A stretch of 39,756 nt of DNA from Acaryochloris sp. IP29b_bin.176 (GCA_028285315.1 JANQPU010000166.1:1-39756), one strand, 5' to 3'. Counted from the first letter of the stretch, positions 26,351 through 36,414 are shown. The notes: generated by a model not told the origin, from the sequence alone. A program made the numbers and translations.

Positions 26351-29300
26351 ATGCAGCCAGAACAACAGCGGATTATGGTCTACTTTATTGAGGAAGCTAA
26401 AGAGCACCTCAATACAATCGAGCATGGTTTGCTGAATTTGCAGACCGTTGTTGCCGATCCTGAATCTTTGAATGAGGTTTTTCGAGCAGCTCACTCAGTG
26501 AAAGGAGGCGCTGCAATGCTGGGCATCCACAGCATGCAGCACATTTCCCATCGTTTGGAAGATTACTTCAAAGTTTTAAAAGAACATCAACTCCCTGTTG
26601 ATCAGACGCTTGAGTCTTTGCTATTTAAGAGTTTTGACGCTCTCCACGTTCTTACGGAAGAATTAGAGCAGGCTTTTAGCTTGTCGGATGAGCTGTCAGA
26701 AAAGACTCTCTCAGAGATAGGACCTGTCTTTTCTCAGATCAATAGTCATTTAGTCAAGATAGCAGGTCCAGAAGTTGATCTGAGTTCAATCTTAAGTGAC
26801 AGTCCTGCACCGACTCCCCAAAAAGTAACTGCTGCCAAACCTGAAGTGCTGGATGCACGATGCCTTGAAATTTTCCAAACCGATGTTCTACAGCATTTAC
26901 GAGAAATACTAGGGTTATTCAAACAGCCTGATACATCAGAAAATCGCCAAGCGTTAGCAAACATCTGTCAAGAGCTTGCTCAAGTAGGACAAGAGTTTCA
27001 ACTGAAAGGTTGGTCTGAACTTTTGGAGGTGGCAGGTGTGGTTGTTGCCCATCCTGATAATTCCTTTGCGACGCTTGCAGGTGTTATCGTTCCCAACATT
27101 AAAGAAGCAAGAGATTTAGTGTTAGCTCAACGCGCAGCAGATGTGAGGCCAATAGCTGCCTTGCTTGATTTAATGCCTGCGCTAGACTTCGGTGATTTGG
27201 GAGATACTAGTTCAACGGAGTCTGACGCTGAGGATTGGTTAGGCTTATTTGCTGAAGAAGATACCAAACCTTCAACTGATAGGGATAAGAGTGATTCATT
27301 TTTGGATGACTTGTTTAACGAACCCGCGTTAAACTTTGACGCAAACACTAATTCCGAATTCACTGCACCTGTCGCTGCTGTAGAAGATGATTTTACCAAC
27401 TTAGACTCCCTGTTGATAGAAGCGCCAAGGGATAAAGAAACTCCCTCTGCAGCGGCGAAACCAGATGATGACTTTAATGATCTAGAAAAACTTTTAGAAG
27501 AGCCTAGCCGTCCAGCCAAGGCCAAAGCTAAATCGTCACAGAAGCGAACAACCACTAAGCCAGCGCGACGAGGTAGTGCCATTTCACAGACCATGAAGGT
27601 ACCTGTGAAGCAATTGGATAATCTAGGGAACCTAATTGGTGAGTTGGTGGTTAGCCGTAACTCCCTGGAAGATAGCCAAAATCGTTTACGACAGTTTTTG
27701 GATAATTTGTTGTTGCAGGTCCAACAATTGAATGATTTAGGACGCAATATGGAAGATCTATATGAGCGCTCCTTGTTGGAAAATTCATTGTTGAGTAGTC
27801 GCCAACAGCAAGTGGTTACAGGCGGCAATGACAACTTTGGAAATCATTCTACTGGCCAGCAATTTGATGCCCTAGAAATGGATAGTTTCACAGGGTTTCA
27901 TACCTTATCCCAAGAGATGATTGAGCGCATTGTTCGTGTGCGTGAAGCTGCATCAGATATTGAGTTTATTGTTGGGGGAACAGAACAAGTGACGCGGATG
28001 TTCCGTCAAATCACGACTCAAGTGCAGGAAGGACTCACAAAATCACGGATGGTGCCCTTTTCCCAAGTGGCAGAACGATTGCCCAGGGCAGTCCGTGATA
28101 TTTCGATGAAGTGTGGTAAAAAAGCCAGACTGGAATTAGAAGGTCGTGACACTTTAATCGATAAAAGCATTTTAGAGCGGTTATATGATCCACTAACTCA
28201 TCTTGTAAACAATGCTCTGTTTCATGGCATTGAAGCTCCTGATATCCGCCAATCTTTGGGTAAAGCAGAAGAAGGCATCATCAAACTACGGGCTTTTTAT
28301 CAAGGGAATCAGGCCGTTATTTCTATCACGGATGATGGTGCTGGGATTGATGTTGAGCGAGTTAAAGCAAAGGCCGTCCAGAAAAATTTATTGACCCAAG
28401 ATGAGGCCGACAACCTATCCCGTCAAGAAGCCTATGCCTTGTTATTTAAGTCAGGTTTTTCGACCCAAGATCAGGCCAATGATTTGGCTGGTCGAGGGGT
28501 GGGGATGGATGTTGTTCGCAACAGTATCCATGAGATTCGAGGGGTTATCAATACAGATTCAGGTATTGGCAAGGGAACTACGTTTACGATTCGACTTCCC
28601 CTGACCCTGAGTATTACAAAAGCTTTGTGCTGTATTGATCATTTCGCTCAAATTGCGTTTCCAATTGATGGGGTGCAGGATGTAATTGATATTCCCAAGG
28701 AACAATTACAGCAGGATGCAGATGGTCAGATACTGGTGACATGGCAAGATAAACAGCTGCCCTGCAAACCCTTAGGAGATCTGCTGGTCTATAGTCGAAG
28801 ATTTAAGCGCAACACATCCTATAGCACTAGTAATACCAAGGACGATGGCATGGCATCGGTTGTGATCTTGCGGAGTGCAGACGATCTGGTAGCCATCGAA
28901 GTTGAGCAGGTTTTGGCTGAGCAAGAAATTGTAATTAAACAGTTAGCTGGACCTGTCCCCAAACCCATGGGCATTGCTGGGGTCACTGTCCTAGGGGATG
29001 GCGGCATTATGGCAATTGCTGATGTGATGGAATTGGTCGATCTGTGCTTGGATCGCTTAGAGGTGAACAGTAACCTCTGGAAGAGTATTCTTGAGAACAC
29101 AGAAGTAGAAGAAGATACCGATCCGATGGTGCTAATTGTTGATGACTCGATCACGGTTCGAGAACTGTTGTCTATGACCTTCAATAAGGTGGGGTATCGG
29201 GTGGAACAAGCCCGTGACGGCCAGGAAGCTTGGGAAAAACTCCGCTCAGGATTACCCTGTGATTTAGTTTTCTGTGATGTGGAAATGCCTCGTATGGATG

Positions 29301-29503
29301 GGTTAGAGCTGCTGTCTCGGTTACAACAGGATGATGATCTGCAGGATTTACCCGTAGCGATGTTGACTTCCAGAGGGGCAGCTCGACATAAACAAATGGC
29401 CACAGAGCTAGGGGCAAAAGGATATTTCACGAAGCCCTACCTGGAAGAAGTTTTGTTGGAAGCGGCTCAACGAATGTTGAATGGGGAAGTTTTAGTCAAA
29501 TAA
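26351..29503 (+). CDS. hmpE: CheA-type histidine kinase with receiver (PilL-like)
   Basis: The kinase of the pilus chemosensory pathway, about 1050 residues. The start is ATG 26351, six bases after GGGGAG; the in-frame ATG at 26345 touches that site. Domains: Hpt at about 1-115 with H48 (RAAHSVKGGAAML), a second Hpt-like bundle at about 165-275 without a histidine, an acidic linker, a dimerisation helix, and the ATPase with intact N-box (HLVNNALFHGIE), G1 (DDGAGI) and G2 (GRGVGMDVV). A CheW-like domain follows, then a receiver at about 925-1045 with acceptor Asp in VFCDVEMPRMDG. It is last in the operon. No terminator is visible in the 79 bases before the helicase gene. Confidence 0.95.
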   Translation: MQPEQQRIMVYFIEEAKEHLNTIEHGLLNLQTVVADPESLNEVFRAAHSVKGGAAMLGIHSMQHISHRLEDYFKVLKEHQLPVDQTLESLLFKSFDALHVLTEELEQAFSLSDELSEKTLSEIGPVFSQINSHLVKIAGPEVDLSSILSDSPAPTPQKVTAAKPEVLDARCLEIFQTDVLQHLREILGLFKQPDTSENRQALANICQELAQVGQEFQLKGWSELLEVAGVVVAHPDNSFATLAGVIVPNIKEARDLVLAQRAADVRPIAALLDLMPALDFGDLGDTSSTESDAEDWLGLFAEEDTKPSTDRDKSDSFLDDLFNEPALNFDANTNSEFTAPVAAVEDDFTNLDSLLIEAPRDKETPSAAAKPDDDFNDLEKLLEEPSRPAKAKAKSSQKRTTTKPARRGSAISQTMKVPVKQLDNLGNLIGELVVSRNSLEDSQNRLRQFLDNLLLQVQQLNDLGRNMEDLYERSLLENSLLSSRQQQVVTGGNDNFGNHSTGQQFDALEMDSFTGFHTLSQEMIERIVRVREAASDIEFIVGGTEQVTRMFRQITTQVQEGLTKSRMVPFSQVAERLPRAVRDISMKCGKKARLELEGRDTLIDKSILERLYDPLTHLVNNALFHGIEAPDIRQSLGKAEEGIIKLRAFYQGNQAVISITDDGAGIDVERVKAKAVQKNLLTQDEADNLSRQEAYALLFKSGFSTQDQANDLAGRGVGMDVVRNSIHEIRGVINTDSGIGKGTTFTIRLPLTLSITKALCCIDHFAQIAFPIDGVQDVIDIPKEQLQQDADGQILVTWQDKQLPCKPLGDLLVYSRRFKRNTSYSTSNTKDDGMASVVILRSADDLVAIEVEQVLAEQEIVIKQLAGPVPKPMGIAGVTVLGDGGIMAIADVMELVDLCLDRLEVNSNLWKSILENTEVEEDTDPMVLIVDDSITVRELLSMTFNKVGYRVEQARDGQEAWEKLRSGLPCDLVFCDVEMPRMDGLELLSRLQQDDDLQDLPVAMLTSRGAARHKQMATELGAKGYFTKPYLEEVLLEAAQRMLNGEVLVK

Positions 29504-29582
29504 GACGATTCCTGACTGGGTAAAAGACTATGCTTAAGCTCGGGGAGTAATCCCTAATGTTGGTCTTAGCGAGTGAGCGGGC

Positions 29583-32303
29583 ATGCCCATTTCAGTACCT
29601 GAATTTCCGCAGTTATTCCCGTACCAGTTGGATGAGTTTCAACAGCAAGCGGTTGCAGCTCTAGATGCCAACCAATCGCTAGTGGTTTCGGCACCCACAG
29701 GGTCGGGTAAGACAATGGTGGGTGAGTATGCGATTTATCGGGCTTTACAGAATGAGCAGCGCGTTTTTTACACCACGCCACTAAAAGCTCTCTCGAACCA
29801 GAAGCTGAGAGACTTTCAGCAGATGTTTGGTGCCGAGGCAGTCGGACTATTAACGGGAGATCTCTCGATTAATCGGGAAGCCCCCGTTTTAGTGATGACA
29901 ACAGAGATTTTTCGCAATATTCTGTATGGCACGCTGACTGAAGTGGTGAATACCTCCTTGCAAGGGGTGACATCGGTCATTTTGGATGAATGTCACTACA
30001 TGAATGACCGTCAACGCGGGACGGTGTGGGAAGAATCTATTATTTACTGCCCACCGGAGATTCAGCTAATTGCGTTATCGGCAACAATCGCCAATGCCCA
30101 GCGACTGGTGGATTGGATGAGCTGGGTTCATGGTCCGACTCAACTCATTGAGTCGGATTGGCGTCCTGTCCCTTTAGCCTATTTTTTTGGGAATGCTAAG
30201 GGACTCTTTCCGCTACTGAATCAAAAGCAGACAGCACTCAACCCACGGTTGAAAGCACAGGCGAAAAAACATCATGGTCATCGCCACCAACGTCGAGCCG
30301 ATAGTCCTGATGTGATCGCAGTTTTGCAGCAATTGCGGGAGCGAGCGATGTTACCAGCGATTTATTTTATTTTTAGTCGCAAGGGATGCGATCGCACGGT
30401 TCAATCCACTGCCCACCTCAACCTCCTTAACCCTGCTGAGTCAAAAGAGATGCAGGTACAGATTGAGAATTTTCGGCGACAACATCCAGATGTCGGTCGG
30501 CCTGAACAGTTTATCGCGATCGCCCATGGCATCGCAGCTCATCATGCAGGGCTGTTACCCCAATGGAAGACTTGGGTAGAGGAACTGTTTCAAGCGGGGT
30601 TGATCAAGGTGGTGTTTGCCACTGAAACCCTGGCTGCAGGGATCAATATACCCGCTCGCACCACCGTGATTGCCAGCTTATCCAAGCGGACTGATTTAGG
30701 GCATCGTTTACTAACCGCTTCCGAATTTCTGCAAATGGCGGGCCGAGCGGGGCGGCGCGGCATGGATGATCAAGGTTATGTGATCACAGTACAGACGCCT
30801 TTTGAGGGGGCACAGGAAGCGGCTTACCTAGCCACAATTGGGCCTGATCCATTGGTCAGCCAGTTTACCCCCAGCTACGGCATGGTACTGAATTTGCTAC
30901 AAACTCATACTCTTGATGAATCCAAAGGGCTAATTAATAAAAGCTTTGGGCAATATATTGCCAGCGCTCAACTTTCACCGCAAAAACAGGCGATCGCAGA
31001 TCTGCAGCAAGAGTTGACTCAGCTACGGAATAAGCTCGGAACAATTGACGAAGAGGCTTTAAAGAGCTACCAAAAATTACAGCAGCGCCTCAAAGAAGAA
31101 CGTAGACTGCTGAAAATTTTGGATCAGCAGGCCCAGGAAACGCGCACCAGCGAACTAGCATTTCTGCTAGATCATACAGAATCGGGAACCGTGTTGAGCT
31201 TGGCCCAACCCAAATCTGAAACGCCCATTGCTTGCGCCTTGGTTGCTACCATACCGAGCCCTGGTCATTTTCCCTATCTTGCCTGTTTGGGTCAAGACAA
31301 TCACTGGTATGTTATCTCTCGTAGTGATGTGATTCATCTGGATGGACAGTTAGATCGCCCCGAATGTGTACAAGAGTTAACGGTACCTCCATCTCTGACT
31401 AAAAAGGGACAGTCAACACAGGGAGACACCATCAGCCTCCAAGTTGCTGAACAGATTCCTGATAGTACTTGGCAACCTGCACCAGAAGTAACGCATCAAC
31501 ACCAACGGTTACAAGCTGTGGAATCTCGAATACAGAAACATCCAGCCCATGCCTCTCGCCAGGATCACAGCAAGTTTCTCCGGTGGCAGCGACGGGTAAA
31601 CACGCTAGAGAAGCAACTCCACGATCGAGAGACGAAATTAAATCGTCAATTTCAACATCAGTGGCAAGCGTTCATCGCTTTGGTAGAAATCCTAAGACAA
31701 TTCCAAGGGTTGGAGGACCTAAGACCCACAGAGCTAGGTCAAATCACAGCAGCGCTTAGAGGAGAGAATGAACTTTGGTTGGGATTAGCGTTTCATTCCC
31801 AAGCTTTAAACACCCTCGACCCTCACGTTTTGGCTGCAGTTTGCGCTGCCCTAGTGGTGGACAACACGCGTACTGATATTTGGATAAAATTCCGTCCCAG
31901 CTCCACGATTCAACAAGCTATCAAACCCTTACGCCCATTGCGACGACAACTGATTCAAAAGCAACATCGCTATGAGGTTCCTTTTACCGTTTGCTTAGAG
32001 ACTGAGTTGGTTGGCTTGGTAGAACAATGGGCATTAGGACTCAGTTGGAGCGATCTCTGCGAAGCCACAAGCCTAGATGCAGGGGATTTGGTGCGTATTC
32101 TGCGGCGAACAGTAGACTTGCTCTCGCAAATTCCCTATGTGCCCCATCTTGCTCAGGCATTACAGAAAAATGCCAGACGAGCACAGCAGCTCATGAACCG
32201 CTTTCCGATTAGCGATACGAGCTTACTACCTGAGACATCTGTTGAGGCGGTAATTGCTGAAAACGTGTTACCTGATGAACCGGTTAGTGAAACGTCGTCT
32301 TAG
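29583..32303 (+). CDS. Ski2/Mtr4-like DExH RNA helicase
   Basis: A helicase of 906 residues, related to Ski2-family enzymes and to the plastid protein ISE2. Motifs in order: I APTGSGKT (about 39-46), Ia [18 protein letters not shown] (ILDECHYM), III SATIANA, a long insertion with [23 protein letters not shown] and [15 protein letters not shown] coiled-coil linker follows (about 470-530), and the last 170 residues resemble the DSHCT domain ([32 protein letters not shown]). Such proteins are thought to act in RNA processing or ribosome assembly. The ATG is 79 bases after hmpE, so read-through is possible. Its stop codon overlaps that of rpaA on the other strand. Confidence 0.93.
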   Translation: MPISVPEFPQLFPYQLDEFQQQAVAALDANQSLVVSAPTGSGKTMVGEYAIYRALQNEQRVFYTTPLKALSNQKLRDFQQMFGAEAVGLLTGDLSINREAPVLVMTTEIFRNILYGTLTEVVNTSLQGVTSVILDECHYMNDRQRGTVWEESIIYCPPEIQLIALSATIANAQRLVDWMSWVHGPTQLIESDWRPVPLAYFFGNAKGLFPLLNQKQTALNPRLKAQAKKHHGHRHQRRADSPDVIAVLQQLRERAMLPAIYFIFSRKGCDRTVQSTAHLNLLNPAESKEMQVQIENFRRQHPDVGRPEQFIAIAHGIAAHHAGLLPQWKTWVEELFQAGLIKVVFATETLAAGINIPARTTVIASLSKRTDLGHRLLTASEFLQMAGRAGRRGMDDQGYVITVQTPFEGAQEAAYLATIGPDPLVSQFTPSYGMVLNLLQTHTLDESKGLINKSFGQYIASAQLSPQKQAIADLQQELTQLRNKLGTIDEEALKSYQKLQQRLKEERRLLKILDQQAQETRTSELAFLLDHTESGTVLSLAQPKSETPIACALVATIPSPGHFPYLACLGQDNHWYVISRSDVIHLDGQLDRPECVQELTVPPSLTKKGQSTQGDTISLQVAEQIPDSTWQPAPEVTHQHQRLQAVESRIQKHPAHASRQDHSKFLRWQRRVNTLEKQLHDRETKLNRQFQHQWQAFIALVEILRQFQGLEDLRPTELGQITAALRGENELWLGLAFHSQALNTLDPHVLAAVCAALVVDNTRTDIWIKFRPSSTIQQAIKPLRPLRRQLIQKQHRYEVPFTVCLETELVGLVEQWALGLSWSDLCEATSLDAGDLVRILRRTVDLLSQIPYVPHLAQALQKNARRAQQLMNRFPISDTSLLPETSVEAVIAENVLPDEPVSETSS

Positions 32304-33061
32304 GTGACAGAGGCTTGGTTCTCCTCATTATTGGCTTCAGCATTCTCAGCTTCTGCCGTGTGAGGCAACTCTAGGCAATATCCTGCTCCATACACCGTTT
32401 TGATGTATTGAGGATGACGGGGATCCGGCTCTAGCTTGGTGCGCAAATGGCGAACATGAACTCGGATCGTTTCAATATCATCATTGGGATCATATCCCCA
32501 AACTTCTTGGAGAATTTCACTGGGAGAGACAGTTTGACCATGTCGCTGGAGCAGGCAGTGTAGCAGCTCAAACTCAAGACGAGTCAGCTTAATGACTTTA
32601 TCTACCCACAGAACTTCAAACCGTTCAGGCACAAGGGTAAGAGGGCCATAACTGAGGATTTCGCTATGGCGGGCAGCTTGGGGAATCCGATCCGTGCGGC
32701 GCAGCAGGGCGCGCACTCGGGCCAGCATTTCTTCCAACTCAAACGGCTTGGTGAGATAGTCATCGGCACCAGCATTAAATCCTTCGACCTTGTCCTGGGT
32801 TTGACTGAGGGCCGTTAACATCAGAATCGGAATATCGGCAGTTCGCTGATCCCGCCGTAAGCGCTGACAAATCGTAAAACCATCGACTTTGGGAAGCATT
32901 AGGTCCAAAATGATCAAATCTGGCAGTAGTTGGACGGCCAATGCTTGACCTTTGATCCCATCAGTTGCTTGGGCAACATCGTAGCCCGCCATTTCCAGGT
33001 TAATCGCAACCAACTCTGCGATCGCAGGATCATCATCAATTACAAGTATCCGGGTTTTCAT
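32300..33061 (-). CDS. rpaA: Clock-output response regulator RpaA
   Basis: An OmpR/PhoB-type transcription factor. In Synechococcus, RpaA is phosphorylated by SasA and drives circadian gene expression; it was first described as regulator of phycobilisome association. The 253-residue product has a receiver (about 1-120) with acidic pair D10-D11, acceptor D53 ([13 protein letters not shown]) and KPF. A winged-helix DNA-binding domain follows (about 135-235) with [15 protein letters not shown] and [14 protein letters not shown]. The start [19 protein letters not shown] and the middle [18 protein letters not shown] fit RpaA, not RpaB. The last 20 residues are an acidic Asn/Glu-rich tail. TTA (32300-32302), read as TAA on the minus strand, overlaps the helicase TAG. 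Confidence 0.93.
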   Translation of the reverse strand: MKTRILVIDDDPAIAELVAINLEMAGYDVAQATDGIKGQALAVQLLPDLIILDLMLPKVDGFTICQRLRRDQRTADIPILMLTALSQTQDKVEGFNAGADDYLTKPFELEEMLARVRALLRRTDRIPQAARHSEILSYGPLTLVPERFEVLWVDKVIKLTRLEFELLHCLLQRHGQTVSPSEILQEVWGYDPNDDIETIRVHVRHLRTKLEPDPRHPQYIKTVYGAGYCLELPHTAEAENAEANNEENQASVT

Positions 33062-33373
33062 GCAAACTGCTCAGTGTGGACAATATGAAGGAGGGGCAAG
33101 CGCATCGGTTAACAATGATTTACTAAGAAGTATGTCTTCATTCTTAAAACATGCTTGTAAAGATTATAAACAAGGATAATTTCATCCTTCCCACCCACTT
33201 GCCTAAATCTACAGCGTATTCTAAAGATGAGTTAACGCTTCTTGAGTCCACCTCAGCATAATCAAAAATTGAAGAAATTGTAAATTTTTTCGAAAAACAA
33301 TCTTAATAATCTGTGTAATCACGGGTAAATTAATTTCCTTTGCATGATAGAAAATGGCTTCCGATTATGCAAC
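33062..33373. other. Leader region upstream of rpaA, 312 bp
   Basis: An AT-rich spacer between the hydrolase gene and rpaA, both leftward. It should contain the rpaA promoter. I could not assign -35/-10 boxes or a paired HLR1-type site with confidence, and no small gene or clear hairpin is seen. Confidence 0.4.
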
Positions 33374-34441
33374 CTACATCTGTGAAAGGTTAGGAGTGAA
33401 CTGGTCCCACCACTCCAAAATACGGTTCCACGCCCACCACGGATCTAGGTCACCATAGACGCTTTGGCTTTGAGCACTAGCAATATAGCCAACATGGCCT
33501 CCTTTGGCGGTTAACCATACTGTCAGCTTAGGATTTCGGCTATCACACGCTTGCAGATCACGGGGTAGGCTGGGGTCAAATAACGGATCATCTTCAGCAT
33601 AGAGAATTAAGGTGGGTCGTTGTAAATCAGGGAGGAAGGGTAAAGGGCTGCTGGCCTCATAGTATTCCTGCACTGAAGCAAATCCCAATGGACCAATCAC
33701 CAACTCATGATCAAAACCTTGAATGCTGTTGGCTCGCTTGATGGCCATTTTATCCAGTTGCCCTGGATAAGTATGGTAAAGATCCCATGCCAAAGCTTTT
33801 AGATTTCGAGCAATTGCCTGCTCAAGGTATCGACCAATTGGATGTTTGACGAGATAGGTGAGGGACCGATTAGCATCCAAGTTGGGACAAATCACTGCGC
33901 CCCCCATAATCTCATCCGTAATCTTTAAATCCATCGTCTGGGCAGCATTCACTCCCCAGAGCGCTAACTGTCCCCCAAGCGAGTAACCGGTCAACCAAAA
34001 TGGGCTAGGGCATCCCTGCTGTTGGGCTTGCTGGGCAATATGGACGAAATCTGGTCCTTCCCATAGACCATCGGAGGTAAGGGTGGGAGAGAGTTGAGCT
34101 GTTTTACCATGAGCCCGCCAATCAAACAAAATGACGGCATACCCACGAGCATAGGCTTTACAGCCCAAAATTTGTAAAAACCATTGATTCTCCAGCGTTC
34201 CGGTAATGCCATAGGTGCCAATAATCGTTGCCCGAGCCCCTGGTGGAATGGCCATCCACGCAAAAATAGGAACATCGTTCGCCCCCTGAAACACAACATC
34301 TACATAGGGAGGCTGAGGATATTCTAAACTCGCTTCCCAAACTCGGCTAGACCACAAGTTGGTGTAAAGGGTCATCGCTAGCCCCTGGTTTAGAAGCCGG
34401 GGGGGGGTAAAGGTCGGAGTAGAGCTGTTACTAAGAGGCAT
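33374..34441 (-). CDS. YheT-type alpha/beta hydrolase
   Basis: A cytosolic alpha/beta-hydrolase of the YheT/ABHD group, predicted esterase with unknown substrate. The nucleophile elbow is GYSLGG, the acid lies in AEDDPLFD, and the His in GGHVGYIAS. The early LYTNLW and the FDWRAHGKT stretch after strand 5 are also typical. I chose ATG 34441 (355 residues, MPLSNSSTPTFTPPRLLNQG) because homologues begin shortly before the PP..L..G motif. ATG 34480 or GTG 34513 are open too; the last would overlap the divergent gene starting at 34504. No ribosome site decides this. rpaA lies downstream after 312 bases. Confidence 0.88.
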   Translation of the reverse strand: MPLSNSSTPTFTPPRLLNQGLAMTLYTNLWSSRVWEASLEYPQPPYVDVVFQGANDVPIFAWMAIPPGARATIIGTYGITGTLENQWFLQILGCKAYARGYAVILFDWRAHGKTAQLSPTLTSDGLWEGPDFVHIAQQAQQQGCPSPFWLTGYSLGGQLALWGVNAAQTMDLKITDEIMGGAVICPNLDANRSLTYLVKHPIGRYLEQAIARNLKALAWDLYHTYPGQLDKMAIKRANSIQGFDHELVIGPLGFASVQEYYEASSPLPFLPDLQRPTLILYAEDDPLFDPSLPRDLQACDSRNPKLTVWLTAKGGHVGYIASAQSQSVYGDLDPWWAWNRILEWWDQFTPNLSQM

Positions 34442-34503
34442 GCCGCTTGAGTCTATGGGGTAGAAAATGTACGGTAACATAAACGTGCAGCCTGGCACTG
34501 GGT

Positions 34504-34857
34504 ATGGAGCCACACACTATCCTTACTGAGATCCATCTCTGTCATCCATCTCAATCCTTGGGATATGTCTATTTAGAAGACAGTCCCCAACCCGGTACCC
34601 AATTCGAAGTAGAAGGCCAGCAATATACCGTGCTAGAGCGGCACCATCGCTATCAGCTCCAAACGAATCGTTATCAACTTCATCACATTGCGTTGTATGT
34701 GCAGCCAGTGGTCACTGAGGCGATTAATAAAACGGGCAGTGTGGGTGATGTGAACTGCCAATATAATGCTCACTCAGCCTTATTACGCTGCGCCATTAAC
34801 CCTAATGGTCCTTGTCATGATTGTGCATTTTTTCTTCCCCAAACGGGTGTTCCGTAA
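34504..34857 (+). CDS. DUF6464-like small cysteine-rich protein
   Basis: A protein of 117 residues. The first 75 residues look like a beta-rich domain (GTQFEVEGQQYTVLERHHRYQL). The C-terminal part has the pattern GDVNCQYNAHSALLRCAINPNGPCHDC, with Cys in C-x10-C-x7-C-x2-C spacing, which could bind a metal or iron-sulphur cluster. I recognise this as the cyanobacterial DUF6464 family, of unknown function. It starts next to, or within, the N-terminal coding options of the divergent hydrolase. The MAPEG gene follows after 62 bases. Confidence 0.82.
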   Translation: MEPHTILTEIHLCHPSQSLGYVYLEDSPQPGTQFEVEGQQYTVLERHHRYQLQTNRYQLHHIALYVQPVVTEAINKTGSVGDVNCQYNAHSALLRCAINPNGPCHDCAFFLPQTGVP

Positions 34858-34919
34858 GGCTTGAGCTTGGGAACATCTCCCAGACGATTATCCAAATCTC
34901 ACCAACAGGAGCATGATTT

Positions 34920-35312
34920 ATGTCACCTTGGCCAGCTTTAGTGAGTCTGCTCGCATTATTGCTGTACTTTGTAGTCACCATTAATGTCGGGCGTGCCCGC
35001 GCTAAATATGGCATTCCTGCCCCCCAAATGTCTGGTAACCCTGACTTTGAACGAGTTATCAGAGTCCAGCAAAATATGCTGGAACAGTTGATTTTTTTCT
35101 TACCTGCCCTATGGATCTTTTGCTTATATCTCAATCCTGTGTGGGGATCGGGCTTAGGGCTGTTATGGGTAGTCGGGCGAGCACTGTATGCTTGGGGGTA
35201 CTATCAAGCCGCAGAGAAACGAGGGCCTGGCTTTGCTATTGCGTCTTTAAGTAGTCTAGTGCTGCTGCTAGCAGGATTTGCGGGTGTTGTATTAGCCTTA
35301 ATTCCTACCTAA
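34920..35312 (+). CDS. MAPEG-family membrane protein
   Basis: A small integral membrane protein of 130 residues with four predicted helices (about 5-22, 56-75, 77-94, 107-127). The MAPEG signature is clear: FERVIRVQQNMLEQLIFFLP in the second helix and GRALYAWGYYQAAEKRGPGF before the fourth. Eukaryotic members conjugate glutathione or make leukotrienes; the role of bacterial ones is mostly unknown, perhaps glutathione-dependent detoxification. A ribosome site (ACAGGAG) lies before the ATG. It converges on the HAD gene 24 bases away. Confidence 0.92.
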   Translation: MSPWPALVSLLALLLYFVVTINVGRARAKYGIPAPQMSGNPDFERVIRVQQNMLEQLIFFLPALWIFCLYLNPVWGSGLGLLWVVGRALYAWGYYQAAEKRGPGFAIASLSSLVLLLAGFAGVVLALIPT

Positions 35313-35335
35313 GCAGGTCTTCGGTAATACAAAAC

Positions 35336-36118
35336 TTAAGAGATCCAGGTCGATAGAGATTGGCAAAACTGGTCTAGATCTAAGGTATGAATGTGCTGAT
35401 TTTGAAGGGCACGTTTGCGATCGCGGGCCGTATTATATCCCCATGAGCCTAAAAATAACCCAATATCGGCCAGATCGGATTGCTGCTTGACCTGCTCTAG
35501 CGCGGCCAATCGATCTTCTACAAACCAAATGGGACCAGCAACCTCCGGGATTAATAGCCGTAACGTCTCATATTTGGGGCGACGACAGTCCTTGCCATAG
35601 ATGCGATCGCGAGGCAAATTCACCCCTGCATCCGTCAGCAAGGTATGAATAAAGCGGCTTTCTTTAGTACTGATAATAATGATCTCAATTTCCTGGCTGA
35701 GGGCTTGGAGGGTAGAAATCACCCCAGGATAGAACTCATGTAAAGCCAACCAGTTCTCTAGATCGGCAGCAATCCAGTGATCACGCACGCCATCGACCTG
35801 CTGGCTCAAACTTTTCCGATCCAGATCTTCTTCGGCAACGATGCGATCGCGAATGGATGCCCAGTCGGCCAATACCTGCGATTCCGAAAAGCCCTTCAAA
35901 ATAGCGCGCAGCAGTACGGGCATTTCCCAACCCGTCTCAATAACGGGGCGCAGACAATAAAAGTGCTCTGCTAGGCCAGAAGGCGGTTCAGGGGATGACG
36001 TTGGCCAAATCCGACCGTAGGCTCGCCAAGTGGTGAAGAAGTATTCTCGCAAACCATTGCAAAGAACACCGTCAAAATCAAGGGCCAAGGTTTGGGGTAG
36101 GGATAGGGATAAGCTCAT
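35336..36118 (-). CDS. HAD-superfamily hydrolase
   Basis: A cytosolic phosphatase-like protein of 260 residues. Motif I is DFDGVLCNG (D14 and D16), motif II IIISTKES, motif III the Lys near GKDCRRPKYE, and motif IV WFVEDRLAALE. The cap (about 40-135) is helical. It does not match phosphoglycolate phosphatase or sucrose phosphatase closely, so the substrate is open. Its C-terminal helix has LDLDQFCQSLSTWIS. The tRNA-Gln gene lies 82 bases upstream on the same strand. Confidence 0.88.
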   Translation of the reverse strand: MSLSLSLPQTLALDFDGVLCNGLREYFFTTWRAYGRIWPTSSPEPPSGLAEHFYCLRPVIETGWEMPVLLRAILKGFSESQVLADWASIRDRIVAEEDLDRKSLSQQVDGVRDHWIAADLENWLALHEFYPGVISTLQALSQEIEIIIISTKESRFIHTLLTDAGVNLPRDRIYGKDCRRPKYETLRLLIPEVAGPIWFVEDRLAALEQVKQQSDLADIGLFLGSWGYNTARDRKRALQNQHIHTLDLDQFCQSLSTWIS

Positions 36119-36199
36119 GGCAGTAGATTGATCATGCCGTCAGCATCTCTCCAGGTAAAGCATCTGCTTTTCCCCCAACTATTAGCGGTATTAAAAAAA

Positions 36200-36271
36200 C
36201 TGGGGCGGAAGGATTCGAACCTCCGAATGCCTGGACCAAAACCAGGTGCCTTACCACTTGGCGACGCCCCA
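36200..36271 (-). tRNA. tRNA-Gln (anticodon UUG)
   Basis: The minus strand folds into a full cloverleaf. The acceptor TGGGGCG pairs with CGCCCCA, the anticodon stem is CCTGG/CCAGG around TTTTGGT, giving UUG, and the T-arm contains GGTTCGAATCC. The base after the acceptor is G, as expected for Gln. CCA is not encoded. Seven T follow at once and could end transcription. Confidence 0.97.
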
Positions 36272-36300
36272 ATGCAACAGTGTTTTTTTCAGGCTCGAAT

Positions 36301-36331
36301 ATCTTAGCAGTTTGCTTCCCCAAGCTGTCAA
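36301..36331 (-). promoter_or_regulatory. Likely promoter of tRNA-Gln
   Basis: On the minus strand TTGACA (36331-36326) and TAAGAT (36306-36301) are 19 bases apart, slightly long for sigma-70. The -10 box lies about 30 bases before the tRNA. Confidence 0.5.
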
Positions 36332-36414
36332 CCTTTATCGACGACTTTCCTCAAAAAAAGACAACGAACCAATCGTCCTTGCTAGTATGACCATAGATAA
36401 GGGCTGATCTGACA

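Noticed and set aside
27127-27834. Long minus-strand frame (235 codons) opposite hmpE
   Set aside because: Ser/Lys/Arg-rich product typical of an antisense shadow; the plus strand carries clear CheA motifs.
28819-29430. 203-codon minus-strand frame opposite the receiver end of hmpE
   Set aside because: Low-complexity Ser/Thr product and full overlap with conserved CheW and receiver motifs.
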